A program made the position numbers and the translations under genes. Positions 47,910 through 59,068 of a stretch of 64,000 nucleotides of DNA are shown piece after piece. This DNA is from DATAEY01 sp038199035 (GTDB taxonomy: Bacteria > Actinomycetota > Thermoleophilia > Solirubrobacterales > Solirubrobacteraceae). The notes beneath the pieces are model-generated. The model had not been told where the DNA came from. It saw only the letters and a list, made by a program, of their open reading frames with translations, and ran no database searches. The first letter of the stretch is position 1; each line of letters begins with the position of its first letter. Where the stretch lies: NCBI GenBank assembly GCA_038199035.1, contig JBBPZM010000047.1, positions 16,184-80,183 on the forward strand. The letters are read 5' to 3'.

Positions 47910-49385
47910 ATGAGCGCCCCGATCACCCGCCTCTACGTCCTCGTCGTCGCGCTCTTCGCGCTGCTGATCGCCTTCACCTCGCGCTGGACGGCGTTCGACG
48001 CCCAGGCGCTGCGCGACAACCCGCTGAACCGGCGCGCCCTGCTCGAGGAGCAGCGCATCCACCGCGGGCTCATCAAGGCCGACGACGGCACGGTGCTGGC
48101 CCGCAGCCGGCCGGCCGGCGGCGGCACCTACCGGCGCACCTATCCCACCGGGGGGCTGTTCTCGCACGCCGTGGGCTACTCGTTCATCTCGCTCGGGCGC
48201 TCGGGCCTCGAGCAGTCGCGCAACGCCGCTCTGACCGGCCAGCGCAACGAGGTCACCTCGCTCGTCGACCAGCTGTCGGGCAAGCGCCGCGAGGGCGACG
48301 ACGTGCAGACCACGCTCGATCCGACGGCCCAGAAGGTGGCCATCAACGCCCTCGGCGGGCGGCGCGGCGCGGTGGTGGCGCTGGAGCCCTCGACCGGGCG
48401 GATCAAGGTCATGGCCAGCGTCCCCGACTTCGACCCCAACCAGGTCCCGCGCCAGTTCCGCCAGCTCAACCAGCAGGACGGCTCACCGCTGTTCAACCGC
48501 GTGACCCAGGCCGGCTACCCGCCGGGCTCGACCTTCAAGGTGGTCACGGCCATCGCCGCCATCGACTCGGGGCGCTACACCCCCGACTCGGTGGTCAGCG
48601 GCGCCAACAACAAGCTGATCGGCGGGGTGCCGCTGCGCAACGACGCCGGCGAGGACTTCGGCCCGATCTCCCTGACCCAGGCGCTCACCCAGTCGGTCAA
48701 CACCGTGTGGGCCGAGGTTGGCGAGACCCTGGGCAAGCGGACGATGGCCAAGTACATGACGCGGCTGGGCTTCTACGCCAAGCCTCCGCTCGACTACCCG
48801 CCGGGCGAGCGGCGGGCCAGCGGCGAGTACTGCGACCCGGGCCGCGGCTGCCGGCCCGCAGGCGAGCTGCTTCCCCCGACCAGCAGGTTCATCGACGTCG
48901 GGCGCATGGCCATCGGCCAGGACCAGCTCGCGGTCACGCCGCTCCAGATGGCGATGGTGGCCTCCGCGGTGGCCAACGACGGCAAGCTGGTCGGCCCCCA
49001 TCTCACGCGGCGGGTGGTCGACCCCGACGGGCGGGTGGTGAGCGACGTCTCCACCCCCAGCACGCGCGTGATGAAGAAGAGCACGGCCGACGCGGTGGCC
49101 CAGATGATGTCCCAGGTCGTCAAGGAGGGGACGGGCACCGCAGCCGCGCTCTCGGGCGTCGAGGTCGCCGGCAAGACCGGCACGGCCGAGATCGACGTGG
49201 CCAACAACATCACCCAACCGTGGTTCATCGCCTTCGCGCCAATCGACAAGCCGCGCTACGCCATCGCCGCGACCGTGGAGCGCTCAGACGGGGGATTCGG
49301 GGGGACGATCGCCGCCCCGATCGCCAAGTCCGTGCTCGAGTCCCTGCTGGGCGGGGGCAGCCAGTCGGGGAGCGGGTCGGGATGA
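47910..49385 (+). CDS. pbpA: class B penicillin-binding protein (PbpA-like)
   Basis: A 491-residue transpeptidase with one N-terminal helix. Catalytic motifs: SxxK as PPGSTFKVV, SxN as SVNTVW, KTG as AGKTGTAE. A short dimerisation domain precedes. It crosslinks peptidoglycan with the upstream SEDS protein and is a beta-lactam target. Confidence 0.93.
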   Translation: MSAPITRLYVLVVALFALLIAFTSRWTAFDAQALRDNPLNRRALLEEQRIHRGLIKADDGTVLARSRPAGGGTYRRTYPTGGLFSHAVGYSFISLGRSGLEQSRNAALTGQRNEVTSLVDQLSGKRREGDDVQTTLDPTAQKVAINALGGRRGAVVALEPSTGRIKVMASVPDFDPNQVPRQFRQLNQQDGSPLFNRVTQAGYPPGSTFKVVTAIAAIDSGRYTPDSVVSGANNKLIGGVPLRNDAGEDFGPISLTQALTQSVNTVWAEVGETLGKRTMAKYMTRLGFYAKPPLDYPPGERRASGEYCDPGRGCRPAGELLPPTSRFIDVGRMAIGQDQLAVTPLQMAMVASAVANDGKLVGPHLTRRVVDPDGRVVSDVSTPSTRVMKKSTADAVAQMMSQVVKEGTGTAAALSGVEVAGKTGTAEIDVANNITQPWFIAFAPIDKPRYAIAATVERSDGGFGGTIAAPIAKSVLESLLGGGSQSGSGSG

Positions 49386-49422
49386 GCGCCTGCGGCCGCC
49401 CCCGGCAGCGGAGCCGGCGCCC

Positions 49423-51392
<1,970 letters not shown>

Positions 51393-51396
<4 letters not shown>

Positions 51397-52376
51397 GGGT
51401 CGCGGTCCTCGCCGGAGGACGCTCCTCCGAGCACGACGTCTCGCTGGCCTCGGCCGCCTCGGTGCGCGCCGGCCTGGCCCGGGCCGGCCACGAGGTGGTG
51501 GCGGTGGAGATCGACCGCTCCGGCGTCTGGCGCGCCGACGGCGCGGAGGTGACGCTCTCGCCCGGCCGCGGCGCACTCGGGGCCGACGTGGTCTTCCCCG
51601 TCCTGCACGGGCCCTACGGCGAGGACGGCACGGTCCAGGGCCTGCTCGAGTGCCTGGACGTGGCCTACGTGGGCGCGGGCGTACTGGCCTGCGCGGTCTG
51701 CATGGACAAGATCGTCTTCAAGGAGCTGATGGCCGCCGCCGGGCTTCCCCAGGTCGACTACGCCGAGGTGACCGAGGAGCGCTGGGGCAGCGACCCCGAT
51801 GCTGTGCTGGAGGGCCTGGCGCGGCTGGGCCGCACGGTCTTCGTCAAGCCGGTGGCGCTGGGGTCCTCGGTGGGCATCGCCAGGGCGGCGACGCCCGGCG
51901 AGCTGCGCGCGGCCATCACGGCGGCGCTGGCCCACGACCCGCGGGTCATCGTCGAGGCGGCGGCCGGCGGCCTGGAGGTCGAGTGCTCGGTCATGGGCAA
52001 CCGCGAGCCGATCGCCTCGCAGCCGGGGGAGATCGTGCTGACCCGGGAGTGGTACGACTACGAGGCCAAGTACACGCCGGGCGGGATGGAGCTGGTCGTC
52101 CCTGCGCGCATCACCGACTCCGCGCGCGAGCGGGTGCGCGAGCTGGCGCTCGAGGCGTTCCGGCGCTCGGGGTGCTGCGGGCTGGCGCGCGTGGACTTCT
52201 TCGTCGACGGGGAGGACGTGCTGGTCAACGAGCTCAACACCATGCCCGGCTTCACCGAGACGAGCGTGTTCGGCAAGCTCTTCGCCGCCTCGGGCGTGCC
52301 CTACGACCAGCTCCTCGACCGGTTGATGGCCTGCGCGCTGGAGCGCCACGCCGAGCAGCGGGGCTACCGCCACTGA
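51393..52376 (+). CDS. ddl: D-alanine-D-alanine ligase (second, canonical copy)
   Basis: A 327-residue ATP-grasp ligase. GGRSSEHDVSLASA, FPVLHGPYGEDGTVQG, VKPVALGSSVGI, WYDYEAKY, and VNELNTMPGFTETS are all canonical. It makes D-Ala-D-Ala for peptidoglycan. It is coupled to pknB and to the cyclase gene (TGATG). Confidence 0.94.
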
Positions 52377-53512
52377 TGGCCGCGCCGGACTTCGCGGCGC
52401 AGGGCCTGCTCGACGGCCTCGAGGACGAGCGCGAGCGCGAGGCGCGCCGAGAGCTGCTCGGAGAGCTCCACGAGGCCGGGGTCGGGCTGGACGAGCTGCG
52501 TCGGGCCGTCGCCGAGCAGCGCCTGCCGCTGCTGCGCGTCGAGGTCGAGCTGGGAGGCGAGGGCCGCTACACGCCGGGCGAGCTGGCTGCCCAGGTGGGC
52601 GTCGAGGTCGAGGCGTTGGAGCGTCATCGCCAGGCGCTGGGCCTGCCGGTGGCCGATCCGCAGGCGCGGGTGCTCAGCGACGAGGACCTCGAGGCGGCGC
52701 GGCGGGCTCGCGCCCTGAGCGAGGCCGGCCTGGAGGAGGCCGACGCCCTCGAGTTCCTGCGCGTCGTCGGCCAGGCGACCTCGCAAGTGGCGGCGGCCGT
52801 GCGCGCCATGGTCGGGGAGAGCCTGGTGCGCCCCGGCGACACCGAGCTCGAGCTCGGCCGGCGTCTCGCCGAGTTCGCCCGCGCCCAGGGGCCGGGGCTG
52901 GGCACCACGCTGGAGTACGCAGTCAACCTGCACCTGCGCGAGCAGCTGCGCGGGGACGTGATCACCGGCGCCGAGCGCAGCGCGGGCGCCATCCTGCCGG
53001 GGGCCCGAGAGGTTGCGGTGTGCTTCGCCGACCTCGTCGGCTTCACCCGGCTGGGCTCCGCCGTGGGGGTGGACGAGCTGGGGGCGGTGGCCGGGCGCCT
53101 GGCCTCGCTGGCCGCCGACGTAGCCCAGCCGCCGGTGCGCCTGGTCAAGACGATCGGCGACGCGGCGATGCTCGTCTCGCCCGAGGCGCCGCCGCTGCTC
53201 GACGCCGCGCTGGCCCTCGTCGAGGCCGCGGACGCCGAGGGCGAGGCCTTCCCCCAGCTGCACGCCGGGATCGCGTCGGGGCCGGCGCTCAACCGCGGCG
53301 GCGACTGGTACGGCCACACGGTGAACCTGGCCAGCCGGGTCGCCGACACCGCGCGACCCGCGAGCGTGCTGGCCACCGGCGAGGTGCACGACGCGCTGGA
53401 GGACGCCTACCGCTGGTCGTTCGCGGGCGAGCGGCGGCTCAAGGGCATCAAGCACCCGGTCACGCTCTTCCGGGCGCGCCATCTCCCGCCCGCGGAGGAC
53501 GGGGAGGAATAG
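52376..53512 (+). CDS. class III adenylate/guanylate cyclase with Rv1264-like regulatory domain
   Basis: A 378-residue soluble protein. The N-terminal 170 residues are helical with YTPGELAAQVGVEVEALERH and a MerR-like look, resembling the regulatory domain of mycobacterial Rv1264. The cyclase domain has FADLVGFTRLG and KTIGDAAML (two metal aspartates, substrate lysine) and YGHTVNLASRVAD (transition-state Asn and Arg). Likely makes cAMP. ATG overlaps ddl stop. Confidence 0.88.
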   Translation: MAAPDFAAQGLLDGLEDEREREARRELLGELHEAGVGLDELRRAVAEQRLPLLRVEVELGGEGRYTPGELAAQVGVEVEALERHRQALGLPVADPQARVLSDEDLEAARRARALSEAGLEEADALEFLRVVGQATSQVAAAVRAMVGESLVRPGDTELELGRRLAEFARAQGPGLGTTLEYAVNLHLREQLRGDVITGAERSAGAILPGAREVAVCFADLVGFTRLGSAVGVDELGAVAGRLASLAADVAQPPVRLVKTIGDAAMLVSPEAPPLLDAALALVEAADAEGEAFPQLHAGIASGPALNRGGDWYGHTVNLASRVADTARPASVLATGEVHDALEDAYRWSFAGERRLKGIKHPVTLFRARHLPPAEDGEE

Positions 53513-53585
53513 CGTGTCGCGGAGGGGCCCCCACGTTTCGGCGGTGCTCGAGGACCCACGGGGAAAGGTCGCCGCCCGCTGCGCC

Positions 53586-55073
53586 TCAGCGGAAGAGGTA
53601 GAGCTCGGACACGCTGGCCTGCCCCGACGGCGGGAGCTTGGTGATCCACAGCAGGTACCAGCGAAAGCGCTGCCCGGCGGTGTCGAGGTCGAAGCGAACC
53701 TGCTGCGTCGTGGCGTCCTGGGGCGAGGAGACTCGCCGCCACCCGTCCAGGCTCGCCGGGGCGACCCCGCCGCTGGCCGCGTAGACCGAGGCGCTCCAGC
53801 CGGGCTCGGGCGTCTGGACCACCAGCGCGCGGGCGGCCACGCCCGGCTTGGCGTCGACGTAGAGGCCGACCCCGGGCTTGCTCGAGAGGCCGCCGTGGTA
53901 CTTCTCGGTGCTCCAGGAGGTGCTGGGGTCGCGGTCGTTGGCGAAGCCGGTCTGGTCGGGGTGCTCGCCCCCCGTCCCGAAGGGGTCGAAGTCCTTGACC
54001 GCGGTCTGACCGAGCGAGACGCCGTGCAGCCCCGGTGGACGCTTCGCCCCGATCGTCCCCGTCCCCCGCTCCGTCTGGCGGCTCAGCTCGACCGCCACCC
54101 CGGCGGCGACGGCAAGGGCTACCACCACCGCGCCGGCGAGCCAGCCCGGGTGGCGCAGACGCAGCGGCAGCCGCCGCCGCGCGTGCCGGGGCAGGGTGCG
54201 CAGGACGGTGGTCGCCTCGCCGGTGGCCGACCCGGCGCGCACGGTCTCGATGGCCAGCGAGTCCTCGAGGTCGGCGATCAGCTCGTCGTCGGAGGCGTAA
54301 CGGCGCCCGAGGTCCTTGGCCGTGGCGCGCTCCACCACCGCGGCCAGCGCGGCTGAGGCCTCGGGGCGGCGGACCTGCACGTCGGGGATCTCCTCGCGCA
54401 CGTGCTTCATGGCGACCGCGACCTGGTTCTCACCCTTGAACGGGACCTCTCCGGTCAGCATCTCGAAGAGGACGATGCCCAGGGAGTAGAGGTCCGACTG
54501 GCCGGTCACCGGGTGGCCCAGCGCCTGCTCGGGGGAGACGTAGTCGGTCGTCCCCAGCACGCGGCCGTCGGCGGTCAGCCCCTCCTCCTCGAGCGAGCGG
54601 GCGATCCCGAAGTCGGTGACCTTGGCCGAGCCCTCGACGTCGACCAGCACGTTCTGGGGCTTGACGTCGCGGTGGACGATCGAGCGCTGGTGCGCGGCGC
54701 CCAGCGCGCGCGCGATCTCGACGGCGTAGGCCACCGCCTCGGCCACCGGCAGGCGCCCCAGGCGCTGGATGCGCTGCTTGAGCGTCTCGCCCTCGACGTA
54801 CTCGAAGACGATGTAGGGGCGCCCGTCGTCCTCGCCGGCGTCGATGACCGTGACGATGTGGGGATGCGAGAGCTGGGCCACGGCCCGGGCCTCGCGGCGG
54901 AAGCGCTCGATCTGGTCGGAGTCGGCGGCGATCTCGCGGTGCAGGAGCTTGATCGCCACCGGGCGCTCGAGCACCTGGTCGAAGGCGCAGTAGACCGTCG
55001 ACATCCCGCCGGCGCCGACCTTGGCGTCCAGGCGATAGCGGCCGTTGAGCAGGGTGCCGAGGAGCGTGGCCAT
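53586..55073 (-). CDS. Ser/Thr kinase with extracytoplasmic discoidin-like domain
   Basis: A 495-residue receptor kinase: GAGGMSTVYCA, HRDVKPQN, VTDFGIARS, SPEQALG; one helix near 330-350; then about 140 extracytoplasmic residues with NDRDPSTSWSTEKYHGG and KPGVGLYVDAK, a discoidin/F5-8C-like pattern seen also at the C-terminus of mycobacterial MviN. ATG at 55073 is chosen over one 39 bases upstream by homology. Ligand likely a glycan. Confidence 0.88.
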   Translation of the reverse strand: MATLLGTLLNGRYRLDAKVGAGGMSTVYCAFDQVLERPVAIKLLHREIAADSDQIERFRREARAVAQLSHPHIVTVIDAGEDDGRPYIVFEYVEGETLKQRIQRLGRLPVAEAVAYAVEIARALGAAHQRSIVHRDVKPQNVLVDVEGSAKVTDFGIARSLEEEGLTADGRVLGTTDYVSPEQALGHPVTGQSDLYSLGIVLFEMLTGEVPFKGENQVAVAMKHVREEIPDVQVRRPEASAALAAVVERATAKDLGRRYASDDELIADLEDSLAIETVRAGSATGEATTVLRTLPRHARRRLPLRLRHPGWLAGAVVVALAVAAGVAVELSRQTERGTGTIGAKRPPGLHGVSLGQTAVKDFDPFGTGGEHPDQTGFANDRDPSTSWSTEKYHGGLSSKPGVGLYVDAKPGVAARALVVQTPEPGWSASVYAASGGVAPASLDGWRRVSSPQDATTQQVRFDLDTAGQRFRWYLLWITKLPPSGQASVSELYLFR

Positions 55074-55085
55074 GCCGGTGCCCTC

Positions 55086-55091
55086 TATTTT
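55086..55091 (+). promoter_or_regulatory. -10 element of the DsbA-like gene
   Basis: TATTTT six bases before the GTG at 55098, in a 24-base gap divergent from the kinase. Confidence 0.45.
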
Positions 55092-55097
55092 GCGCCC

Positions 55098-55913
55098 GTG
55101 GGCCAGGTTCATGCCTCGTTCTACACGGATCCGGCCTGTCCGTGGTCCTGGTCGCTCGAGCCGAGCGTGCGCAGGCTGAGCGTGGAGTTCGACGGCAGCC
55201 TGGACATCCGTCCGGTCATGGGCGGCCTGGCGCGCCAGTTCGGTGAGCCGCTCGAGCAGGTCGCGCAGTGGCTGGCCGCGGCCGACGCCAGCGCCATGCC
55301 GGTCGATCCCCGGCTGTGGATCGAGTCCCCTCCGGCCTCGTCCTATCCCGCCTGCCTGGCCGTCGAGGCGGCGGGCGAGCAGGGGCGCGAGGGGCAGGCG
55401 GCCTACCTGCGCGTCGTGCGCCAGGGACTGGCGTGCGAGCGGCGCAAGCTCGACAGCGCCGACGCGCTGGCCGACGCGGCGCGCTCGGTGCCGGGCCTCG
55501 ACGCGACGCGCTTTGCGATCGACCTACGCTCCAACGCGATCGTCGAGCGGCTCGGCGCCGACCTCGAGCGGGCTGGCGCGGCGGCGGAGCGAGAGGGCGC
55601 GGGCCGCGAGCGGGTCACGCTGCCGTCGGTCGAGCTCGCGGGCCCGGACGGCGAGGTCCACGGCGTCTACGGGACGCAGCCCTACGAGGCCTACCGCGCG
55701 GCGGCGCTGGCCGCGGGAGCCGTGCCGTCGGGCGATCCGACACCTTCGGTCGAGCAGGCCCTGAGCCGCTTCGGCGTGATGGCCACCCCCGAGGTGGCGG
55801 CGGTCTGCGACCTCCCCGGGCCGCGGGCCGCCGCCGAGCTGTGGCGGCTGGCCGGCGAGTGGCGTGTGCGCTTCGAGCGCCGACTCGGCGGCGAGCTGTG
55901 GTCACTGGCCTGA
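55098..55913 (+). CDS. DsbA-family thioredoxin-like protein (FrnE-like)
   Basis: A 271-residue DsbA-fold protein. It starts ASFYTDPACPWSWSLEPSVR; the active site is CPWS with one cysteine, so it may lack dithiol chemistry and resembles the FrnE/2-hydroxychromene isomerase group. No signal peptide. GTG start at 55098. Confidence 0.8.
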   Translation: MGQVHASFYTDPACPWSWSLEPSVRRLSVEFDGSLDIRPVMGGLARQFGEPLEQVAQWLAAADASAMPVDPRLWIESPPASSYPACLAVEAAGEQGREGQAAYLRVVRQGLACERRKLDSADALADAARSVPGLDATRFAIDLRSNAIVERLGADLERAGAAAEREGAGRERVTLPSVELAGPDGEVHGVYGTQPYEAYRAAALAAGAVPSGDPTPSVEQALSRFGVMATPEVAAVCDLPGPRAAAELWRLAGEWRVRFERRLGGELWSLA

Positions 55914-55983
55914 GATAGGGGCGGGGAGGCGCGCTGCGCGAGCGTCTGGGAGCGGCGGGGGGAAGGCGGCCTACGATTCGAAC

Positions 55984-56043
55984 ATGAGCGCTCCGATCGT
56001 GGACGAGCGGGCCCTAGGCCGTGGGCAGCCGCCGTCAGGCTAA
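55984..56043 (+). CDS. possible 19-residue leaderless peptide
   Basis: ATG six bases after TACGAT, 19 codons, overlapping the purM 3' end on the opposite strand by nine bases. Only the promoter-start spacing supports it. Confidence 0.2.
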   Translation: MSAPIVDERALGRGQPPSG

Positions 56044-57105
56044 CCCGCCCCGATCACCGGCCACCTGGAGCCCGAGCAGCGCGATGCGTCCCGCCTCTGC
56101 CGTCAGGGTGCCGATTCGGGCGGCGCCGGGATGGCGAGCCTCGAGCAGGGCGACGGCGTCGTCCGTGCGATCACCCGGGACGACGCAGCACAGCCCGCAG
56201 CCCATGTTGAACGTGCGCCACATGTCGGAGTCCGACACTCCGCCCCGTTCCTGGATCAGGCCGAAGACCGGGGGAACGATCAACGGCGCGTCGATCTCGA
56301 AGCCGATCCCCTGGTTGAGCCGCGTCAGGTTGAGCAACCCGTCGCCGGTGATGTGCGCCAGCCCGTGGACTGGCACGTCGCTGCCCAGCAGGTCGAGCGC
56401 CGCGCGCACGTAGATCGCCGTGGGCTCGAGCAGGGCGTCGACCACCGAGTCGCCGCCCAGCTCGGGCGGGCGGTCGTCGAGGCCCAGGGCCCGCTCCTCG
56501 AGCAGGACTCGGCGGGCCAGCGTCAGCCCGTTTGAGTGGATCCCCGAGGAGGGCACGCCGATCAGCGCGTCCCCGGGCGCGCAGGCCTCGCCGGTGACGA
56601 CGGCGTCGAGCGAGACTGTCCCGATGCACGCGCCGACCAGATCGAACCCGGTGGGGGAGGGATGGCCGCGGATCAGCTCCGGCAGCTGGGCCAGCTCGCC
56701 GCCGGGGATCTCCACCCCGGCCTGCTCGGCCCCCGCCTTGAGGCCCACGGCGATCTGTCGCAGCATCTCGGGCTCGGGGCGCTCGACGGCCAGGTAGTCG
56801 AGCAGCGCCAGCGGCTCGGCCCCGACGCAGATCAGGTCGTTCACCCCCATGGCCACGCAGTCGATCCCCACCGTGTCGAAGCGCCGGGCCTGCTCGGCGA
56901 CGATGACCTTGGAGCCGACGCCGTCGATGCAGAAGGCCAGCCCCAGGCCGGGCGCGATGTCCAGCACTGTCGCGTAGTGGCCCTGGCCGACCACGGTGCG
57001 CGACGGTCGCCCCGGGTCGATGCTCCCCAGCACGCCGACCAGGCCGGCGAGCGCGCCTGCCGCCTCGCTCGTGTCGACCCCGGCCCGGGAGTAGACGTCG
57101 CTCAT
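56035..57105 (-). CDS. purM: phosphoribosylformylglycinamidine cyclo-ligase
   Basis: AIR synthase of 356 residues, the fifth step of purine synthesis. YSRAGVDTSEAAGAL opens it; DGVGSKVIVAEQARRFDTVG, CVAMGVNDLICVGAEPLALLDY, and HITGDGLLNLTRLN follow. ATG at 57105 overlaps the uppP stop (ATGA). Confidence 0.95.
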   Translation of the reverse strand: MSDVYSRAGVDTSEAAGALAGLVGVLGSIDPGRPSRTVVGQGHYATVLDIAPGLGLAFCIDGVGSKVIVAEQARRFDTVGIDCVAMGVNDLICVGAEPLALLDYLAVERPEPEMLRQIAVGLKAGAEQAGVEIPGGELAQLPELIRGHPSPTGFDLVGACIGTVSLDAVVTGEACAPGDALIGVPSSGIHSNGLTLARRVLLEERALGLDDRPPELGGDSVVDALLEPTAIYVRAALDLLGSDVPVHGLAHITGDGLLNLTRLNQGIGFEIDAPLIVPPVFGLIQERGGVSDSDMWRTFNMGCGLCCVVPGDRTDDAVALLEARHPGAARIGTLTAEAGRIALLGLQVAGDRGGLA

Positions 57106-58031
57106 GGCCGGCGATTGTCGTCCATCGCTCGGCGTGCCAGCCGGGCGGCCACGACCGCGGCCAGGGCGCTGCGGTACAGCGCGTACGGGGCCAGTGAGCG
57201 GTCGCGCTCGACCTGGCGGATCAGCCACGTCGAGCCCAGCGTGGAGGCGAAGGCGGCGGCCACCCCGACGGCGAAGGCCGCGCCCGCCTGCGCCGGCATG
57301 CCTCCGCGCGCGAGCCGATAGCCCTTGAGCGCGCTGGCCGCGGTGATGATCGGCAGGGCGGCGTGGCGCGAGAGGGCGTTGGCGTCCTCGCGGCCGAAGC
57401 CGCGCAGGCGCGCGGCGGCCAGCGTCGCCCCGTTGCGCGAGACCCCGGGTACGAGCGCCGCTGTCTGGGCGAGGCCCAGCCACAGCGCGTCGGCCGCGCC
57501 GGCGTCCTCTCGTGGCCGCGCCCCGGTGGCTGGGCCGGCCGCCCCCGGCGCGCGATCGGCCACGGCCATCAGGGCAGAGCCGGCGAGCAGGCCCGCGGCG
57601 ATCGTCCCCGGCGTTCCCAGGTGGCGCTCGATCGGGCGCTCGAGCGCCAGGGCGGCCAGGGCGGGCGGCCCGCAGGAGAGGGCGATCAGCAGGACGCGCC
57701 GACGGTCGAGGCCGCCGAGCGCCTCGTCCACCTCCGCCCGCAGGGCGACGAGCAGCGCGGCCGCCGTGCCGGCGTGCAGCGCCACCTCGAAGGCCTTGCG
57801 CAGCTCGGGGTCGAGCTCCGCGTAGGGCCACCCGGCCAGCCAGGGGACCAGCGTCGTGTGACCCGACGAGGAGATCGGCAGCAGCTCGGTCGGCCCGTGC
57901 AGCGCCCCCAGCGCCGCGGCATGGCACAGGGAGAGGCGCGGCTCTCCGTCCCCTCGCGGGCGCCTCCCCCAGCGCGCGCGCCCTGCGCCGCCGCCAGGGC
58001 GCCGCGTCCGCCGCCTAGGGCGTCGTGGCAT
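57102..58031 (-). CDS. uppP: undecaprenyl-diphosphatase UppP/BacA
   Basis: A polytopic phosphatase that recycles undecaprenyl diphosphate. GPTELLPISSSGHTTLV and PGVSRNGATLAAARLRGF are the catalytic motifs; the second has Asn where Ser is usual (VSRSGAT). The 309-residue frame has 30 unusual Arg-rich residues at the start, so the real start is probably nearer GEPRLSLCHAAAL. It overlaps dedA by 17 bases. Confidence 0.88.
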   Translation of the reverse strand: MPRRPRRRTRRPGGGAGRARWGRRPRGDGEPRLSLCHAAALGALHGPTELLPISSSGHTTLVPWLAGWPYAELDPELRKAFEVALHAGTAAALLVALRAEVDEALGGLDRRRVLLIALSCGPPALAALALERPIERHLGTPGTIAAGLLAGSALMAVADRAPGAAGPATGARPREDAGAADALWLGLAQTAALVPGVSRNGATLAAARLRGFGREDANALSRHAALPIITAASALKGYRLARGGMPAQAGAAFAVGVAAAFASTLGSTWLIRQVERDRSLAPYALYRSALAAVVAARLARRAMDDNRRP

Positions 58032-58668
58032 CCGCCGCCGGCTCGTCCCTGCCCCGGCCGGCTCGGCGCCGCAGCACGAGGTAGGCGATCCCGACGACGA
58101 CGGCCGCCAGCACGGCGTAGTCGACGTAGTGCAGCGAGTTGCGCCAGCGCTCCCAGTTGTCGCCCGCCTCCTTGCCGATGAAGCCCAGCAGCAGCACCCA
58201 GGGCACGCAGCCGGCCAGCGTCAGGACCGAGAAGCGCCAGAACGGCATCCGGGCCACGCCGGCGGGCAGCGAGATGAACGTGCGGATGATCGGGAGCATG
58301 CGGGCGAAGAAGACCGTCGGCGCCCCGTAGCGCTCGAACCAGCGGTCGGCCCACGCCACGTGGCTGGGCTTGATGTGAAGCCTGCGCCCGTGGCGCTCGA
58401 CCAGCTCGATGCGGCCGAAGTAGCCCACGGCGTAGGCGATCCACGAGCCGACGAGGTTGGCCACCGAGCCGACCGCGGTGATCGCGAACAGGCTGTAGTC
58501 GCCGTTGTGGACGTTGAAGCCCGCGAAGAGCATGGTCGCCTCCGAGGGGATCGGGATGCACGCGCTCTCGGCCACCATCAGGGCGAAGACGCCCGGCAGG
58601 CCCAGGTCGCGGACCACCTGGGTGGCGATCTGGACCAGTGTGTCGGTGACCGAGGCCAGGACGAGCAC
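58015..58668 (-). CDS. DedA family membrane protein
   Basis: A 217-residue DedA/VTT protein. ESACIPIPSEATMLFAGF and FFARMLPIIRTFISLPAGVARM are the conserved re-entrant segments. Family members can flip undecaprenyl phosphate, matching the uppP neighbour. GTG start nine bases from TAACCT. Confidence 0.92.
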   Translation of the reverse strand: MLVLASVTDTLVQIATQVVRDLGLPGVFALMVAESACIPIPSEATMLFAGFNVHNGDYSLFAITAVGSVANLVGSWIAYAVGYFGRIELVERHGRRLHIKPSHVAWADRWFERYGAPTVFFARMLPIIRTFISLPAGVARMPFWRFSVLTLAGCVPWVLLLGFIGKEAGDNWERWRNSLHYVDYAVLAAVVVGIAYLVLRRRAGRGRDEPAADATTP

Positions 58669-58840
58669 GGCTCGGGCAGGTTAGCCGGGAACCTTGCCCG
58701 GCCGGCTGAATCTCTGGCAGCGCCTGGCATGGCGCTCCTCCTCGCGCCCCAAGGAGCTCGACCAGGGCGCGGGCCGAGCGCACACTTTTGTAAGGTGGGT
58801 GGTAGCCTCCACCACCCACCGTTGACACCGAGACCAGGCG
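58669..58840. other. dedA-vapB divergent intergenic region
   Basis: A 172-base gap holding the dedA -10 and the palindrome at 58794-58820. Confidence 0.5.
58794..58820. promoter_or_regulatory. inverted repeat upstream of vapBC
   Basis: Perfect ten-base arms GGTGGGTGGT and ACCACCCACC with a seven-base spacer, 20 bases before vapB. TAGCCT within it could be the -10. It is a plausible operator for VapB autorepression. Confidence 0.55.
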
Positions 58841-59068
58841 ATGAAGAAGACCAGCGTCTATCTAGATCCCGCGCTCGATCGGGCCCTCGCCCGGCGGGCC
58901 GCCCAAGAGCGGATCGCCAAGGCCGAGCTCCTGCGCCGGATCGTCGCCGAAGCCGTGGGCGAGTCGATTCGACCCAAGCCGGTGGGTCGTGGCGTGTTCG
59001 AAGGTCCCAAGGACCTCGGATCCGCGGTCGACCAGCACCTGACCGGCACCGGCTTCGGCGAGGGATGA
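58841..59068 (+). CDS. ribbon-helix-helix antitoxin (VapB-like)
   Basis: A 75-residue RHH protein: KKTSVYLDPALDRALARRA forms the ribbon and first helix. The C-terminal half is flexible and would wrap the toxin. The stop overlaps the toxin ATG (ATGA). Confidence 0.85.
   Translation: MKKTSVYLDPALDRALARRAAQERIAKAELLRRIVAEAVGESIRPKPVGRGVFEGPKDLGSAVDQHLTGTGFGEG

Noticed and set aside
58822..58827. Perfect TTGACA hexamer before vapB
   Set aside because: Only 13 bases from the ATG, too close to act as its -35.
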